Part shown: piece by piece, positions 53,087 to 62,087 of the stretch
Layout: every line of letters starts with the position of its first letter
Numbering within the stretch: the first letter of the stretch is position 1
Assembly (NCBI GenBank): GCA_029008115.1
Contig: JAQXJC010000004.1
Coordinates: 1 to 64,000 of the forward strand
From: Desulfovibrionaceae bacterium
GTDB lineage: Bacteria; Desulfobacterota; Desulfovibrionia; Desulfovibrionales; Desulfovibrionaceae
Direction: 5' to 3'
Length of the DNA: 64,000 nucleotides
The notes under the pieces: model-generated
The model's database searches: none
What the model was told of the DNA's origin: nothing
The model's input: the letters and a program-made list of their open reading frames with translations, nothing else
Translations under genes and position numbers: made by a program

Positions 53087-53692
53087 CTACTTTCCTTTCG
53101 CCATGAGTTTCAGCGCGCCGCGCAGCAGACCTGTCACATCCAGCGAAGGGTCCTCGCGCAGCAGGCCGCGCAGCACGGGAGCCGCTTCCGCCTCGCCATA
53201 TCCCAGATTGCCTAGAGCGTCCAGCGCATCCCGGAAGAGAGCGCCCGGCGCGCCGTCGGCCAGAACCTCGGCCTGCGGCTCCGCTTCCGTCTTGAGCCTG
53301 TACTTCAGTTCCAGAAAGATGTGCTGCGCCGTCTTCTTGCCAATGCCGGAAACTTTGGTGAGCATCTCCACATTGTCCTCCGCCACCAGCCGGCGCAGCT
53401 CATCCGGGCGGAACGTGCCCAGTATGGCCAGCGCCGTGCGCGCGCCCACTCTGGAAATCCCCACCAGCACTTCAAAGGTCTGCCGTTCTTCCCACGTGGC
53501 AAAGCCGAAAAGCTCCAGCGCGTCCTCCCGCACGGCCAGCGACGTGTACAGGCAGACCTGGCCGCCGCAGGCAGGCAGTCCCTGCATGGTGTGCACGGGC
53601 AGGGCCACCTCATAGCCCACGCCGCCGGCAGTGAGCACAAGGGCGGAGCCGCCCCAGACCCGCATCAGTCTTCCCTCAATATATGCAATCAT
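53087..53692 (-). CDS. ruvA: Holliday-junction recognition protein RuvA
   Basis: The 201-residue protein tetramerises on four-way junctions and recruits RuvB. The OB domain begins MIAYIEGRLMR, with VGYEVALP and LYTSLAVREDALELFGF. Helix-hairpin-helix motifs appear in VGARTALAIL and VSGIGKKTAQHI. Domain III (DALDALGNLGYGEAEA) contacts RuvB. It is 9 bases after moaA on the same strand. Confidence 0.96.
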   Translation of the reverse strand: MIAYIEGRLMRVWGGSALVLTAGGVGYEVALPVHTMQGLPACGGQVCLYTSLAVREDALELFGFATWEERQTFEVLVGISRVGARTALAILGTFRPDELRRLVAEDNVEMLTKVSGIGKKTAQHIFLELKYRLKTEAEPQAEVLADGAPGALFRDALDALGNLGYGEAEAAPVLRGLLREDPSLDVTGLLRGALKLMAKGK

Positions 53693-53701
53693 CGCCTTAC
53701 C

Positions 53702-54706
53702 TCATCCGCCAATGCGCGACATTCCCTTGGCGGCCACCGCGTTTCCCCGGCGCGCCCGCAGCAGTTCCGCGCCCAGCGGCTTGTCCTGGCAGGCCAGTTC
53801 CATGACCCGGGCCACGGCGGCGTCCCCCAGTCTGGGATGGCGCAGCAGGCCACGCAGACCGTATTCCCTGTCCGCATAGAGGCAGGTGCGCAGGCGGCCG
53901 TCCGGCGTAACGCGCAGACGGTTGCAGGTGGCGCAGAAGTGATTGCTCAGCGGCGAAATGACGCCGAAGCGTCCCCTGCCGCCCGCAATGGAAAACATGC
54001 GGGCCGGGCCGCCCTCCTCGCGCATGCGTTCTGCCGGCGTCAGCGCTGCCAGCCGGTTCGCCCGGCGCAGGATGTCCGAGGCGGGCCAGAAGAAGTCCGG
54101 CGACCAGCAGGTCTCGCTGCCCATGGGCATGAACTCTATGAAGCGCACATCCACCGGCATGTCCCGGGCCAGACGCAGAAATTCCGGCAGGTCATCCTCG
54201 TTGACGCCGCGCATGGCCACGGCATTGATCTTCACGCGCAGGCCGGCCGTCACCAGCCCTTCCAGCACGCCCAGCACCTCCGCCAGCATGTCCCTTCCGG
54301 TGATGCGCGCAAAGCGGGCCGCGTCAAATGTGTCCAGCGACAGGTTCACGGCATTGACGCCCATGCGGGCCAGCGTGGCTTCCTCGCCGCGCAGCAGGGT
54401 TCCGTTGGTGGTCACGCGCAGGTCGATGTGCGGAAATTCCGCCCGAATCATGCCAAGGAATGCCATGCAGCCACGCCGCGCGAAAGGCTCGCCCCCGGTC
54501 AGGCGCACCTTCTCCACGCCGCGCGCCACGGAAAGACGCACCAGACGCAGCAGCTCCTCGTAACGCAGGATGTTGTCGTGCGGGATGTCATGCGCGCGGG
54601 CATCGCTGCGGCAGTACAGACAGCGCAGGTTGCAGCGATCCGTCACGGAAAGGCGCAGATAGCGCACCGTGCGCCCTCGGGCGTCAGCAAGAAATGATGT
54701 GCCCAT
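53702..54706 (-). CDS. moaA: GTP 3',8-cyclase MoaA
   Basis: The 334-residue radical SAM enzyme starts molybdopterin synthesis from GTP. The SAM cluster is CNLRCLYC (CX3CX2C) near residue 25, followed by RLTGGEPF. The second cluster is in the C-terminal CATCNRLRV...CLYA. The C-terminus ends RIGG, matching the catalytic GG tail. GGAGG precedes the ATG at 54706. moaC and other moco genes are not adjacent. Confidence 0.95.
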   Translation of the reverse strand: MGTSFLADARGRTVRYLRLSVTDRCNLRCLYCRSDARAHDIPHDNILRYEELLRLVRLSVARGVEKVRLTGGEPFARRGCMAFLGMIRAEFPHIDLRVTTNGTLLRGEEATLARMGVNAVNLSLDTFDAARFARITGRDMLAEVLGVLEGLVTAGLRVKINAVAMRGVNEDDLPEFLRLARDMPVDVRFIEFMPMGSETCWSPDFFWPASDILRRANRLAALTPAERMREEGGPARMFSIAGGRGRFGVISPLSNHFCATCNRLRVTPDGRLRTCLYADREYGLRGLLRHPRLGDAAVARVMELACQDKPLGAELLRARRGNAVAAKGMSRIGG

Positions 54707-54757
54707 AAGCCCTCCGGCCATGTTGCCAAGCATGCTGTTACGCAGTACAAGCATTGC

Positions 54758-55036
54758 ATGAAAAAGATTTTCTGCCTGACGGCCTGCTGCATCCCGCTGT
54801 GTACGGCCGGCGCGGCCTTCGCCTGGGAAGGTTTTGACGCCGCCACCACGGCGCTTGTGGAGGTAACGCCCGCCCTGCTGCCCGCACGCGGCGATACCGT
54901 GGAAGTGCGGGACATGGAAACTGAAGACGTGACTTCCTGCCGCGTGGCGCGGGTGGATCATAATACCCGCACCGTGGAGCTGGTGCTCATCGCGCCGGAC
55001 GGCACGCACCGCATTCTGGTCATGGAGCAGCCGTAG
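54758..55036 (+). CDS. small secreted protein, possibly DUF5334-like
   Basis: A 92-residue exported protein: signal peptide (MKKIFCLTACCIPLCTAGAAFA), then a short beta-rich domain starting AWEGFDAATTALVEV with GDTVEVRDMETEDVTSCRVARV. The AW-x-G-[FY]-D opening recalls DUF5334; I am not certain. It is divergent from moaA by 51 bases and has no known partner. Confidence 0.65.
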   Translation: MKKIFCLTACCIPLCTAGAAFAWEGFDAATTALVEVTPALLPARGDTVEVRDMETEDVTSCRVARVDHNTRTVELVLIAPDGTHRILVMEQP

Positions 55037-55079
55037 CCCTCCGGGCCGCAACGCAGCCCGGAAGCGGCGGGAAGAACGC

Positions 55080-55643
55080 CTAGGGCTTTTCCTTCTCAAA
55101 GCCGGGCAGCACGAAGCTGGTTTCTTCGGCCCGGCCCTGTCCCTTGGGGCATTCCGGCTGAAGATGGCATATTTCGCAGGCGCCCTTGAAGGGATAGTGC
55201 GTCACCACGGCATAGCGGCGCACAAGGGTGGGTTCGCAGTCGCGGTAGGGCACGCCCAGCTCCTCCAGCGCGGCGCGCAGGGCCTCCGTGGGGCGCGGTG
55301 CGGGAGCGCAGCCGGCATCCGCTACATCGGGCAGCACTTCCTGCACGGCGCTCATGCAGAGCAGCTGCGCCAGCACGTTATCCTGATAGCCGTCCGTGGG
55401 AGAGCGCTCCCACGAGGCGTCCACGTCTTCCTCCACCTGCGCCGACAGCGCCACCAGCAGATACTTGATCTTGCCCGTGTCCACGATCTTTGCGGTCAGC
55501 TCCGGCATCCAGCGCTCCCACAGGCGGCACAGACGCTCCAGCACGGCCCCGCCCAGACGGGTTTCCTGCGTCATGACAAGGAACTGCTCCATGTCGAAAT
55601 AGGGGGTCAGCTTCAATTCTTCCACGGTATATGCACTGCTCAC
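55080..55643 (-). CDS. hypothetical protein with a C-terminal Cys cluster
   Basis: A 187-residue soluble protein with no family I recognise. The middle (LLVALSAQVEEDVDASWERS) is helical. The C-terminus carries CEICHLQPECPKG, a CX2CX5C arrangement, plus an earlier DCEPT Cys, enough ligands for a metal or Fe-S site. The start is GTG at 55643 with AGGAG 6 bases upstream; an in-frame ATG at 55694 has no such site. It is convergent with the small secreted gene. Confidence 0.7.
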   Translation of the reverse strand: MSSAYTVEELKLTPYFDMEQFLVMTQETRLGGAVLERLCRLWERWMPELTAKIVDTGKIKYLLVALSAQVEEDVDASWERSPTDGYQDNVLAQLLCMSAVQEVLPDVADAGCAPAPRPTEALRAALEELGVPYRDCEPTLVRRYAVVTHYPFKGACEICHLQPECPKGQGRAEETSFVLPGFEKEKP

Positions 55644-55804
55644 GGGAGGCTCCTGTTTCTGCTTGAAGTTTTGCGGCCGGACATGCGCGGACACGCGGCC
55701 CCTAGTGTACCCGAGCGTGCCGCCACGTCAAGGGCCGGCCCGGCATTTCCGCCTTTACAAGCGCCCCTCACTTTCGTATCGTACTGTGCTGAAAAGGAGA
55801 TGGC

Positions 55805-56179
55805 ATGAGCAGGAACACGCATCCCCCGAAGATACGCTACGAGTATGAATCCGCGCCTGAAGCCCGCTTGCAGTACGCGCACGGCGTCTGGGGCGGCATC
55901 AACCCGCAGGGCGAGATTGAAATGAACTTCTACCTGGAAAGCGACAAAATCCCCCCCTACTCTGAACGCATTATCAGCCCCGACGGCAGCTTCGGTCATG
56001 AGACAGTTCCGGATGACGAGGGCATGCGCGTGGTCACGCGGCACATCCATGCCAAGGTGCTCATGAACGTGCAGACCGCCCGCGCCGTGCTGGACTGGCT
56101 GGGGGACAAGGTGGACATGCTGGAGATGGAAGAGGCTCCGGGCATGCTCTATGGCGGGGATGCCGGAGTGGAGCAGTAG
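55805..56179 (+). CDS. conserved-looking hypothetical protein before miaB
   Basis: A 124-residue soluble protein with a beta-strand-rich middle (YAHGVWGGINPQGEIEMNFYLE) and a C-terminal helix (NVQTARAVLDWLGDKVDML). No family is recognised. AAGGAG precedes the ATG by 5 bases, and miaB starts 2 bases after its stop, so both are surely co-transcribed. Confidence 0.75.
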   Translation: MSRNTHPPKIRYEYESAPEARLQYAHGVWGGINPQGEIEMNFYLESDKIPPYSERIISPDGSFGHETVPDDEGMRVVTRHIHAKVLMNVQTARAVLDWLGDKVDMLEMEEAPGMLYGGDAGVEQ

Positions 56180-56181
56180 CC

Positions 56182-57528
56182 ATGCCGCGCGCATACCATG
56201 TCATCACCTTCGGCTGCCAGATGAATGTCAACGACTCCGACTGGCTGGCCCGCTCGCTGGAGCAGCGCGGCTTCGTCTCCGGAGAGCTGGCCGACGCGGA
56301 TGTCGTCATCCTCAATACCTGCTCCGTGCGCGACAAGCCGGAGCAGAAGGTCTACAGCGCGCTGGGGCGCGTGCGCCAGGTCACGCGCGGACGGGCCTCC
56401 GTGCTTGTGGTCGTGGCCGGCTGCGTGGCCCAGCAGATCGGCTCCGGCTTTTTCGGCCGCTTTCCCCAGGTGCGGCTGGTGGTGGGCTCCGACGGCATGG
56501 CGCAGGCCCCCGACGCCATTGAGCGCCTGCTTGACCAGCCGGGCATGCGGCTCTGCCTCACTGATTTTTCCACGTCCTATCCTGAGCGCGACTGCGCGCT
56601 GGGCGGCGGGCAGACCCCGGCCTCGGCCTATGTGAACATCATGCAGGGCTGCGACAACTTCTGCGCCTACTGCATCGTCCCCTACACGCGGGGCCGCCAG
56701 AAGTCCCGCCGGCGCGAGGCCGTGCTGGCGGAATGCCGCGAGGCGCTGGCCCACGGCACGCGCGAAATCACCCTGCTGGGCCAGAACGTCAACTCCTACG
56801 GACAGGACAAGTGCGGCGACGGCACAACCTTTCCCCGGCTTCTGCGCGACGTTGCCGCCCTGCCCGGGCTGGAGCGCCTGCGCTTCGTAACGCCGCATCC
56901 CAAGGACATCTCCCCCGATGTCATCGCGGCCTTTGGCGAGCTGCCGAACCTCTGTCCGCGCCTGCATCTTCCCCTTCAGGCCGGCTCGGATCGCGTGCTG
57001 TGCCGCATGGGCCGCAAGTATGACAGCGCAAAGTTTCTGCGTATTGTGGAAGACCTCCGCGCAGCCCGCCCGGATATCGCCCTGTCCACGGATCTCATCG
57101 TGGGCTTTCCCGGCGAGACGGAGGAGGATTTTCAGGAGACGCTGCGCGTCATGCGCGAGGCCGGCTTCATGTCATCCTTCTCCTTCTGCTATTCCGACCG
57201 CCCCGGTGCGCGCGCCGCGCTCTTTCCCGACAAGATCGCGCCGGACGTGCAGCAGGATCGCCTTTCCCGCCTCCAGGCCCTTCAGGACGAGCTGGGCGCC
57301 GCATGGCTGGCCACGCGCGTTGGCCAGCAGGCTGTCATCATGCTGGAGGAAGCCAGCCGCAAGGATGCCGGCGAGGGAGAAAGCTGGCAGGGCCGGGACA
57401 TCTACGGCGCGGCGATAAACGTCATCCTGCCCGCGGGAGCCGGCAAACCTGGCCTTTTCCTGCCCGTGCGCATCACCGCCGCCAAGAAGCACAGCCTGAA
57501 TGGCGAGCCTGCGGGGAACCCCTCATGA
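56182..57528 (+). CDS. miaB: tRNA-2-methylthio-N6-dimethylallyladenosine synthase MiaB
   Basis: The 448-residue radical SAM methylthiotransferase modifies A37 of tRNAs. The N-terminal domain has the Cys triad (TFGCQMN, NTCSVRD, VAGCVAQ). The radical cluster is QGCDNFCAYCIVPY, and a C-terminal TRAM-like domain ends the chain. It is co-transcribed with the unknown gene upstream, and its stop overlaps the next gene (ATGA). Confidence 0.96.
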   Translation: MPRAYHVITFGCQMNVNDSDWLARSLEQRGFVSGELADADVVILNTCSVRDKPEQKVYSALGRVRQVTRGRASVLVVVAGCVAQQIGSGFFGRFPQVRLVVGSDGMAQAPDAIERLLDQPGMRLCLTDFSTSYPERDCALGGGQTPASAYVNIMQGCDNFCAYCIVPYTRGRQKSRRREAVLAECREALAHGTREITLLGQNVNSYGQDKCGDGTTFPRLLRDVAALPGLERLRFVTPHPKDISPDVIAAFGELPNLCPRLHLPLQAGSDRVLCRMGRKYDSAKFLRIVEDLRAARPDIALSTDLIVGFPGETEEDFQETLRVMREAGFMSSFSFCYSDRPGARAALFPDKIAPDVQQDRLSRLQALQDELGAAWLATRVGQQAVIMLEEASRKDAGEGESWQGRDIYGAAINVILPAGAGKPGLFLPVRITAAKKHSLNGEPAGNPS

Positions 57529-58109
57529 GCGGCCGGCATATTGTCATGGAAATGACGGGCCTCGCGCTGGACCCGGAAGAAAAAACTCCCGTAGCCACGC
57601 TGCGCGAAGCGGGAGGCCAGCGCACGCTGTCCCTGTGGATCGGCCCGCTGGAGGCCATGAGCCTTTCCCTTGCGCGCGGCCGGCAGCCCCAGCCCCTGCC
57701 GCTGACCCACGTGCTCATGCTGCGGCTGGTCAATGCGCTCCGCGCCCGCCTGCTCGCCGTGGAGCTGGGCCCGATTCGCGAGGGCGTCCTCTGCGCCTCT
57801 CTGCTCATGGAAAGCGAGGATGGGGACTTCCGCATGGAATGCCGCCCTGCCGATGCGCTGACGCTGGCCCTGCATGCCTCCGTGCCCATCCATGCCGATG
57901 CGGAGCTCCTGCAGCAGGCGGAGCACATCCGCTCGCACGTCGTCCCCGGGCAGGGCGCCAGTGCGCTGGTCACTACCTCCGGCATGCCGCTGCGGCTGGA
58001 TCATGCCGCCGCGCCCCAGCCCTCCGTCACCACGGCCGCCGGCCGGGACGAGCGGGACTGGGAGGACATGCTGCGCCGCATGAATCCCATTTCATCGCGC
58101 AGGAACTGA
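57525..58109 (+). CDS. bifunctional nuclease family (DUF151) protein
   Basis: The 194-residue protein has a BFN/DUF151 domain: MTGLALDPEEKTPVATLREA, the block LWIGPLEAMSLSLA, LTHVLMLRLV and RPADALTLALHASVPIHA. The family is described as RNA/DNA nuclease or regulatory, with function unsettled in bacteria. The C-terminus is extended with a low-complexity piece. The start at 57525 overlaps the miaB stop (ATGA), so the genes are translationally coupled, a common pairing with miaB. Confidence 0.88.
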   Translation: MSGRHIVMEMTGLALDPEEKTPVATLREAGGQRTLSLWIGPLEAMSLSLARGRQPQPLPLTHVLMLRLVNALRARLLAVELGPIREGVLCASLLMESEDGDFRMECRPADALTLALHASVPIHADAELLQQAEHIRSHVVPGQGASALVTTSGMPLRLDHAAAPQPSVTTAAGRDERDWEDMLRRMNPISSRRN

Positions 58110-58260
58110 GTGCGAGGGCCATGCCCGTCACCTGTGATCCGCCCGCGGGAAATGCCTGCGCACGGGCCGCGGTCGCGTCACGCCACCCTTTCCTCCCGCC
58201 CGCCGTCTCGCCGGGCAGTCCGACCATCCTGGTCATGCCCATGAGGGCTGCGTGCCGGCA

Positions 58261-59661
58261 TCATGCCCCAATGCGTACAGCCCCGGCGGGCAGTCTGTGC
58301 AAATGGCGGATGCGGAGTGAATAGCAGCACATGGCGAAGCTCAGGGCGATGATGTAGGCCGTCCAGAAACCACGCGCGCCCAGCGCTGGGACAATCCAGT
58401 CCGTGTATGTCAGCACCCAGCCCAGCGGCAGGCCGATGAGCCAGTATGCCGTGCAGCTCACAAGAGAAATGACGCGCGTGTCGTTGTAGCCGCGCAGTAC
58501 CCCCTGCCCTATGGTCTGCATGGCATCCACAATCTGATAGCAGGCCACATAGCCCAGCAGCGCAACCGCCAGATTCACCACGGCGGGCGTATCTCCGTAG
58601 ACATACACGATTTCCTGCCGGAAACACAGGGTCAGCACGGCGCACAGCGCGGCGAACATGAAGCCCGTTGCCAGCGCCGTGCGTGCCGCCACACGCGCCG
58701 CCCCCGGCTTGCGTGCGCCAAGGCACCAGCCCACGCGGATGGCAACGGTAATGCTGAGCGACATGGGGAGCATGAAGATCATGGAGCTGTAGTTCAGGGC
58801 TACCTGATGTCCGGCCACCACCATGGCGCCCAGGGGTGCCAGCAGCAGCGCCGTCAGGGCAAAGAGGCACACTTCAAAGAACATGGCAAAGGCGCTGGGT
58901 ACCCCCAGCCGCATCACGCGCCCCAGCAGAGGCCAGTCCACGCGAAAGTTCCGCCAGAGCGGCGCGAACAGCGGGCCCATGCGCCGGAACTCGCCTTCCC
59001 GCGCCGCATAGACAAGCATGGCCAGGCACATGCACCAGTAGCAGATGGCCGAGGCAATGCCGCAGCCCACGGCCCCCAGCACGGGCAGGCCGCATTTGCC
59101 GAAGATAAGCACATAGTTGGCGGGAACATTGCACGCCAGCCCGATCAGCCCGATGATCATGGCCGGGCGGGTATTGGCATGCCCTTCCGTCAGGCTGCGC
59201 ACGCAGCTGAATATCAGCATGGCCGGAAAGCCCCACATGATGCTCCGCAAATAGCCGCCGGACAGGGCCGCCAGCTCCGGCTCCAGGCCAAACGCCCCCA
59301 GATGCCACGAGGCCGCGTAGAACAGCGCCAGAAAGAACGCGCTGAGCATCAGGGCCAGTATCATGCCCTGCCGCAGCAGGTGCACGGCCTTTTCCGGCTC
59401 CCGCGCCCCCACGTGCTGGGCCATCAGCGGCGTAAGCGGCAGCAGGCAGCCCAGCCCCAGCAGGAACAGCGGATTCCACACGGAGCAGGCAACCCCCACG
59501 GCGGCCATATCCAGTGCGCTGCACTGCCCCGTCATGACGTTGTCCACAAAGGCCATGCCCATCTGCGCCACCTGTGCAATGAGCACCGGCACGCCAAGGC
59601 GCACCAGATGGCGCAGCTCCCCGCCAGAAAAAAAGATATGCCGCCACTGTGAAGCAGCCAT
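58261..59661 (-). CDS. MATE-family efflux pump
   Basis: The 466-residue membrane protein has twelve hydrophobic segments in two homologous halves. Typical MATE segments are AQMGMAFVDNVMTGQ, VLIFGKCGLPVLGAVGCGIASA and VAGHQVALNYSS. It likely expels cationic drugs or metabolites using sodium or protons, as in the NorM branch. AAGGAGAG precedes the ATG at 59661. It is downstream of mqnD, separated by a terminator. Confidence 0.92.
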   Translation of the reverse strand: MAASQWRHIFFSGGELRHLVRLGVPVLIAQVAQMGMAFVDNVMTGQCSALDMAAVGVACSVWNPLFLLGLGCLLPLTPLMAQHVGAREPEKAVHLLRQGMILALMLSAFFLALFYAASWHLGAFGLEPELAALSGGYLRSIMWGFPAMLIFSCVRSLTEGHANTRPAMIIGLIGLACNVPANYVLIFGKCGLPVLGAVGCGIASAICYWCMCLAMLVYAAREGEFRRMGPLFAPLWRNFRVDWPLLGRVMRLGVPSAFAMFFEVCLFALTALLLAPLGAMVVAGHQVALNYSSMIFMLPMSLSITVAIRVGWCLGARKPGAARVAARTALATGFMFAALCAVLTLCFRQEIVYVYGDTPAVVNLAVALLGYVACYQIVDAMQTIGQGVLRGYNDTRVISLVSCTAYWLIGLPLGWVLTYTDWIVPALGARGFWTAYIIALSFAMCCYSLRIRHLHRLPAGAVRIGA

Positions 59662-59754
59662 GTTCTCTCCTTGCGCCGCGCGGCGGCGCGCTGTTCAGAG
59701 GATGCGTCGTTCAGCCGGGACAGCGGAACTGCGCGCGCCGGACTCCGCTTCAGG

Positions 59755-59795
59755 CAAAAACGCCGATTCTCCCGCATGGGGCGGGAAAACCGGCG
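59755..59795 (-). terminator. terminator of mqnD
   Basis: Nested stems CGCCG/CGGCG around a TTCTCCCGC/GCGGGAAAA pairing on the minus strand, followed by TTTTT, 25 bases after the mqnD stop. Confidence 0.75.
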
Positions 59796-59819
59796 GCACT
59801 GGCGGCAGCGCGGCGACGC

Positions 59820-60647
59820 CTACAGGAAGAGGCCCCCGTCAGGAATGCGTCTGCCCAGCGTGGCGGCAGCCTTCTCCACCATGCGCGTGATGGCCTCGCG
59901 GCCTGGCGCGCCCAGGTCCACGGAAAACTCCGTCACAAAGGTTCTGATGTGCGCGGCGGTCACATCTTCGGAAAGTTCCTGCGCATGGGTGCGGATAAAC
60001 TCCCTGCTGTCCTGCGGGCAGGCATTGGCATGGAGCACGCTGGCCCTGATGGCCTCCTGCACCCCCAGCGCCACCTCGCGCGGCACATCCCGGCGCACGG
60101 CAATAGCACCCAGCGGCAGGGGGGCATGGAATGCCTCCTCCCACCACCGCCCCAGATCCAGCAGCTTCGTAAAGCCCTGCGCCTCATAGGTAAAGCGGCC
60201 CTCGTGAATGATCACCCCGCAGTCGGCCCGGCCTTCGCGCACCGCCGCCATGACGTCGCTGAACAGCATGGGCTCGCGCGGGCCGTGGAACTGGCCCGTC
60301 ATGCCCAGCAGCATGTTGGCCGTTGTCCTTTCACCGGGAATGGCCACCCGCGCCGCGGCACGCTCCTGAGGAGACATGGGGCCGCGCGCAATGACCAGCG
60401 GGCCGCAGCCCCAGCCCAGCGCCGCCCCTGCGGACAGCAGGGCATATTTGTCCATGATGTACGGCACTACACCCAGGGAAAGCTTGGTCACTTCCAGCAC
60501 GCCGCGCATGGCCAGCCCGTTCAGCTCCTCCACGTCCGCCATGTGCATGCGCACGGGCAGAGGAGGCGGGGTAATCCCTGCGAACAGCGCGTGAAAAATA
60601 TAGGTATCATTGGGGCAGGAAGAAATGCCCATGCCAAGTGCGTTCAT
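59820..60647 (-). CDS. mqnD: 1,4-dihydroxy-6-naphthoate synthase MqnD
   Basis: The 275-residue enzyme releases 1,4-dihydroxy-6-naphthoate in the futalosine menaquinone route. It has the periplasmic-binding-like fold of the MqnA/MqnD family, with the MqnD opening LGMGISSCPNDTYIFHAL, then KLSLGVVPYIM and GVIIHEGRFTYE, which holds the likely catalytic His. GAGG precedes the ATG at 60647. It is divergent from mqnE, with overlapping promoters between them. Confidence 0.94.
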   Translation of the reverse strand: MNALGMGISSCPNDTYIFHALFAGITPPPLPVRMHMADVEELNGLAMRGVLEVTKLSLGVVPYIMDKYALLSAGAALGWGCGPLVIARGPMSPQERAAARVAIPGERTTANMLLGMTGQFHGPREPMLFSDVMAAVREGRADCGVIIHEGRFTYEAQGFTKLLDLGRWWEEAFHAPLPLGAIAVRRDVPREVALGVQEAIRASVLHANACPQDSREFIRTHAQELSEDVTAAHIRTFVTEFSVDLGAPGREAITRMVEKAAATLGRRIPDGGLFL

Positions 60648-60785
60648 GCTGACCTCGCGAAAATACATGTCTGCGGGCGTGGAAGGGCGCTCCCTGTCAC
60701 GGGAGCCGGAAAGTGCGCCGGGGGGGAAGCAGCATTCCGACCCTGGGGCAGACGGCCGCGGCAGAGGGCGCCGCCCGTCATGGCG

Positions 60786-60836
60786 TACATACTTTCTCTC
60801 CCGCCTATTGGCAAGCCTTCCGAAAGCGGGTATGCT
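60786..60836. promoter_or_regulatory. back-to-back promoters of mqnD and mqnECA
   Basis: Plus strand: TTGGCA (60808-60813), 17 bases, TATGCT (60831-60836), for mqnE. Minus strand: TTGCCA (60814-60809), 17 bases, TATGTA (60791-60786), for mqnD. The two -35 boxes overlap by five bases. This is the key feature of the 313-bp gap 60648-60960. Confidence 0.6.
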
Positions 60837-60960
60837 TCCCCACGCCACGCAATGCGGGAGCACAGACCCGGCGGCAGGCCCGGCCTCCGCCTTCCCGCCG
60901 CATGGGCAACTCTATCACAGGACGCGCGCACCCTTGTCCGGACGCGCATCAGGAGCCGTC

Positions 60961-62076
60961 ATGCTGGATGCCTCATACTACGCCACGCTTGGCCTTGGCG
61001 ATATTTTTCATAAGGTTATGGCCGCAGAACGACTGTCCTTCGACGACGGACTGCGCCTTTCCGCCTGCCCGGACGTCACGGCCGTGGGCGCGCTGGCGCA
61101 CCATGTCCGCACGCGCCTGCACGGCGACAGGGCCTTCTATGTGGTTAACCGCCACATCAACTATACCAACGTCTGCGTCAATGGCTGCACCTTCTGTGCC
61201 TACAGGCGCGATGACGAGAAGCAGCAGGGCGCCTTTGTCCTGAGCAAGGAGGACATCCTTGCCCGCGTGCGTGGCGAGGCGGAAAACCCGCTCCATCTGG
61301 ACGAGCTTCATATTGTGGGCGGCTGCCACCCCAGCCTGCCGCTGGAATGGTTCGAGGACGTACTGCGCTCCGTGCGTGCGGAGCATCCCCGACTGGAAAT
61401 CAAAGCCTTTACCTGCGTGGAAATCGCGCACTTTGCCAAACTGTCCGGCCTGTCCACGCTGGAGGTGCTTAAGCGCCTCAGGAAGGCCGGCCTCGTGATG
61501 ATGCCCGGCGGCGGCGCGGAAATCTTTGCCGAAGAAACCCGCCGGAAAATCTGCCCCCACAAGGCCGATGCCGACACCTGGCTGCGCATTGCCGGCGAGG
61601 CGCACAGCCTTGGCATCAAGACCAACTGCACCATGCTCTTCGGGCACATTGAATCGCCGGAAGATCGCATAGACCATCTCTGCCGCCTGCGCGAGCAGCA
61701 GGACAGGAGCGGCGGCTTCACCTGCTTCATCCCTCTGCCCTTCCAGACGGAAAACAGCCGGCTTACGCTGCCGGAAGAGGCCGGCGCGCACGTGCGCGGG
61801 CTGGATCAGCTGCGCACCGTGGCCATCTGCCGTCTCATGCTGGACAATATTCCGCACATCAAGGCATACTGGATCATGCTGGGCGAAAAACTGGCCCAGG
61901 CGGCCCTGTGGCATGGCGCGGACGATCTGGATGGCACCATCGTGGAGGAAAAAATAGGCCACATGGCCGGGGCGCAGTCCGCCGCCGGTCTGACCATCCC
62001 CCAGCTGGAGCACATGATCCGGGAATCCGGCTTCACTCCCGTGCGCCGTACCGCCACTTTTGACACCATCGCGTGA
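60961..62076 (+). CDS. mqnE: aminofutalosine synthase MqnE
   Basis: The 371-residue radical SAM enzyme joins the chorismate-derived enolpyruvyl unit to adenosine and makes aminofutalosine. The cluster is CVNGCTFC (Cys72, 76, 79) after NRHINYTNV, as in MqnE, with GGCHPSLP, PGGGAEIF and TNCTMLFGH following. AGGAG lies 6 bases before the ATG at 60961. It reads into mqnC with an 11-base gap. Confidence 0.95.
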   Translation: MLDASYYATLGLGDIFHKVMAAERLSFDDGLRLSACPDVTAVGALAHHVRTRLHGDRAFYVVNRHINYTNVCVNGCTFCAYRRDDEKQQGAFVLSKEDILARVRGEAENPLHLDELHIVGGCHPSLPLEWFEDVLRSVRAEHPRLEIKAFTCVEIAHFAKLSGLSTLEVLKRLRKAGLVMMPGGGAEIFAEETRRKICPHKADADTWLRIAGEAHSLGIKTNCTMLFGHIESPEDRIDHLCRLREQQDRSGGFTCFIPLPFQTENSRLTLPEEAGAHVRGLDQLRTVAICRLMLDNIPHIKAYWIMLGEKLAQAALWHGADDLDGTIVEEKIGHMAGAQSAAGLTIPQLEHMIRESGFTPVRRTATFDTIA

Positions 62077-62087
62077 GAGGCCGCGTC

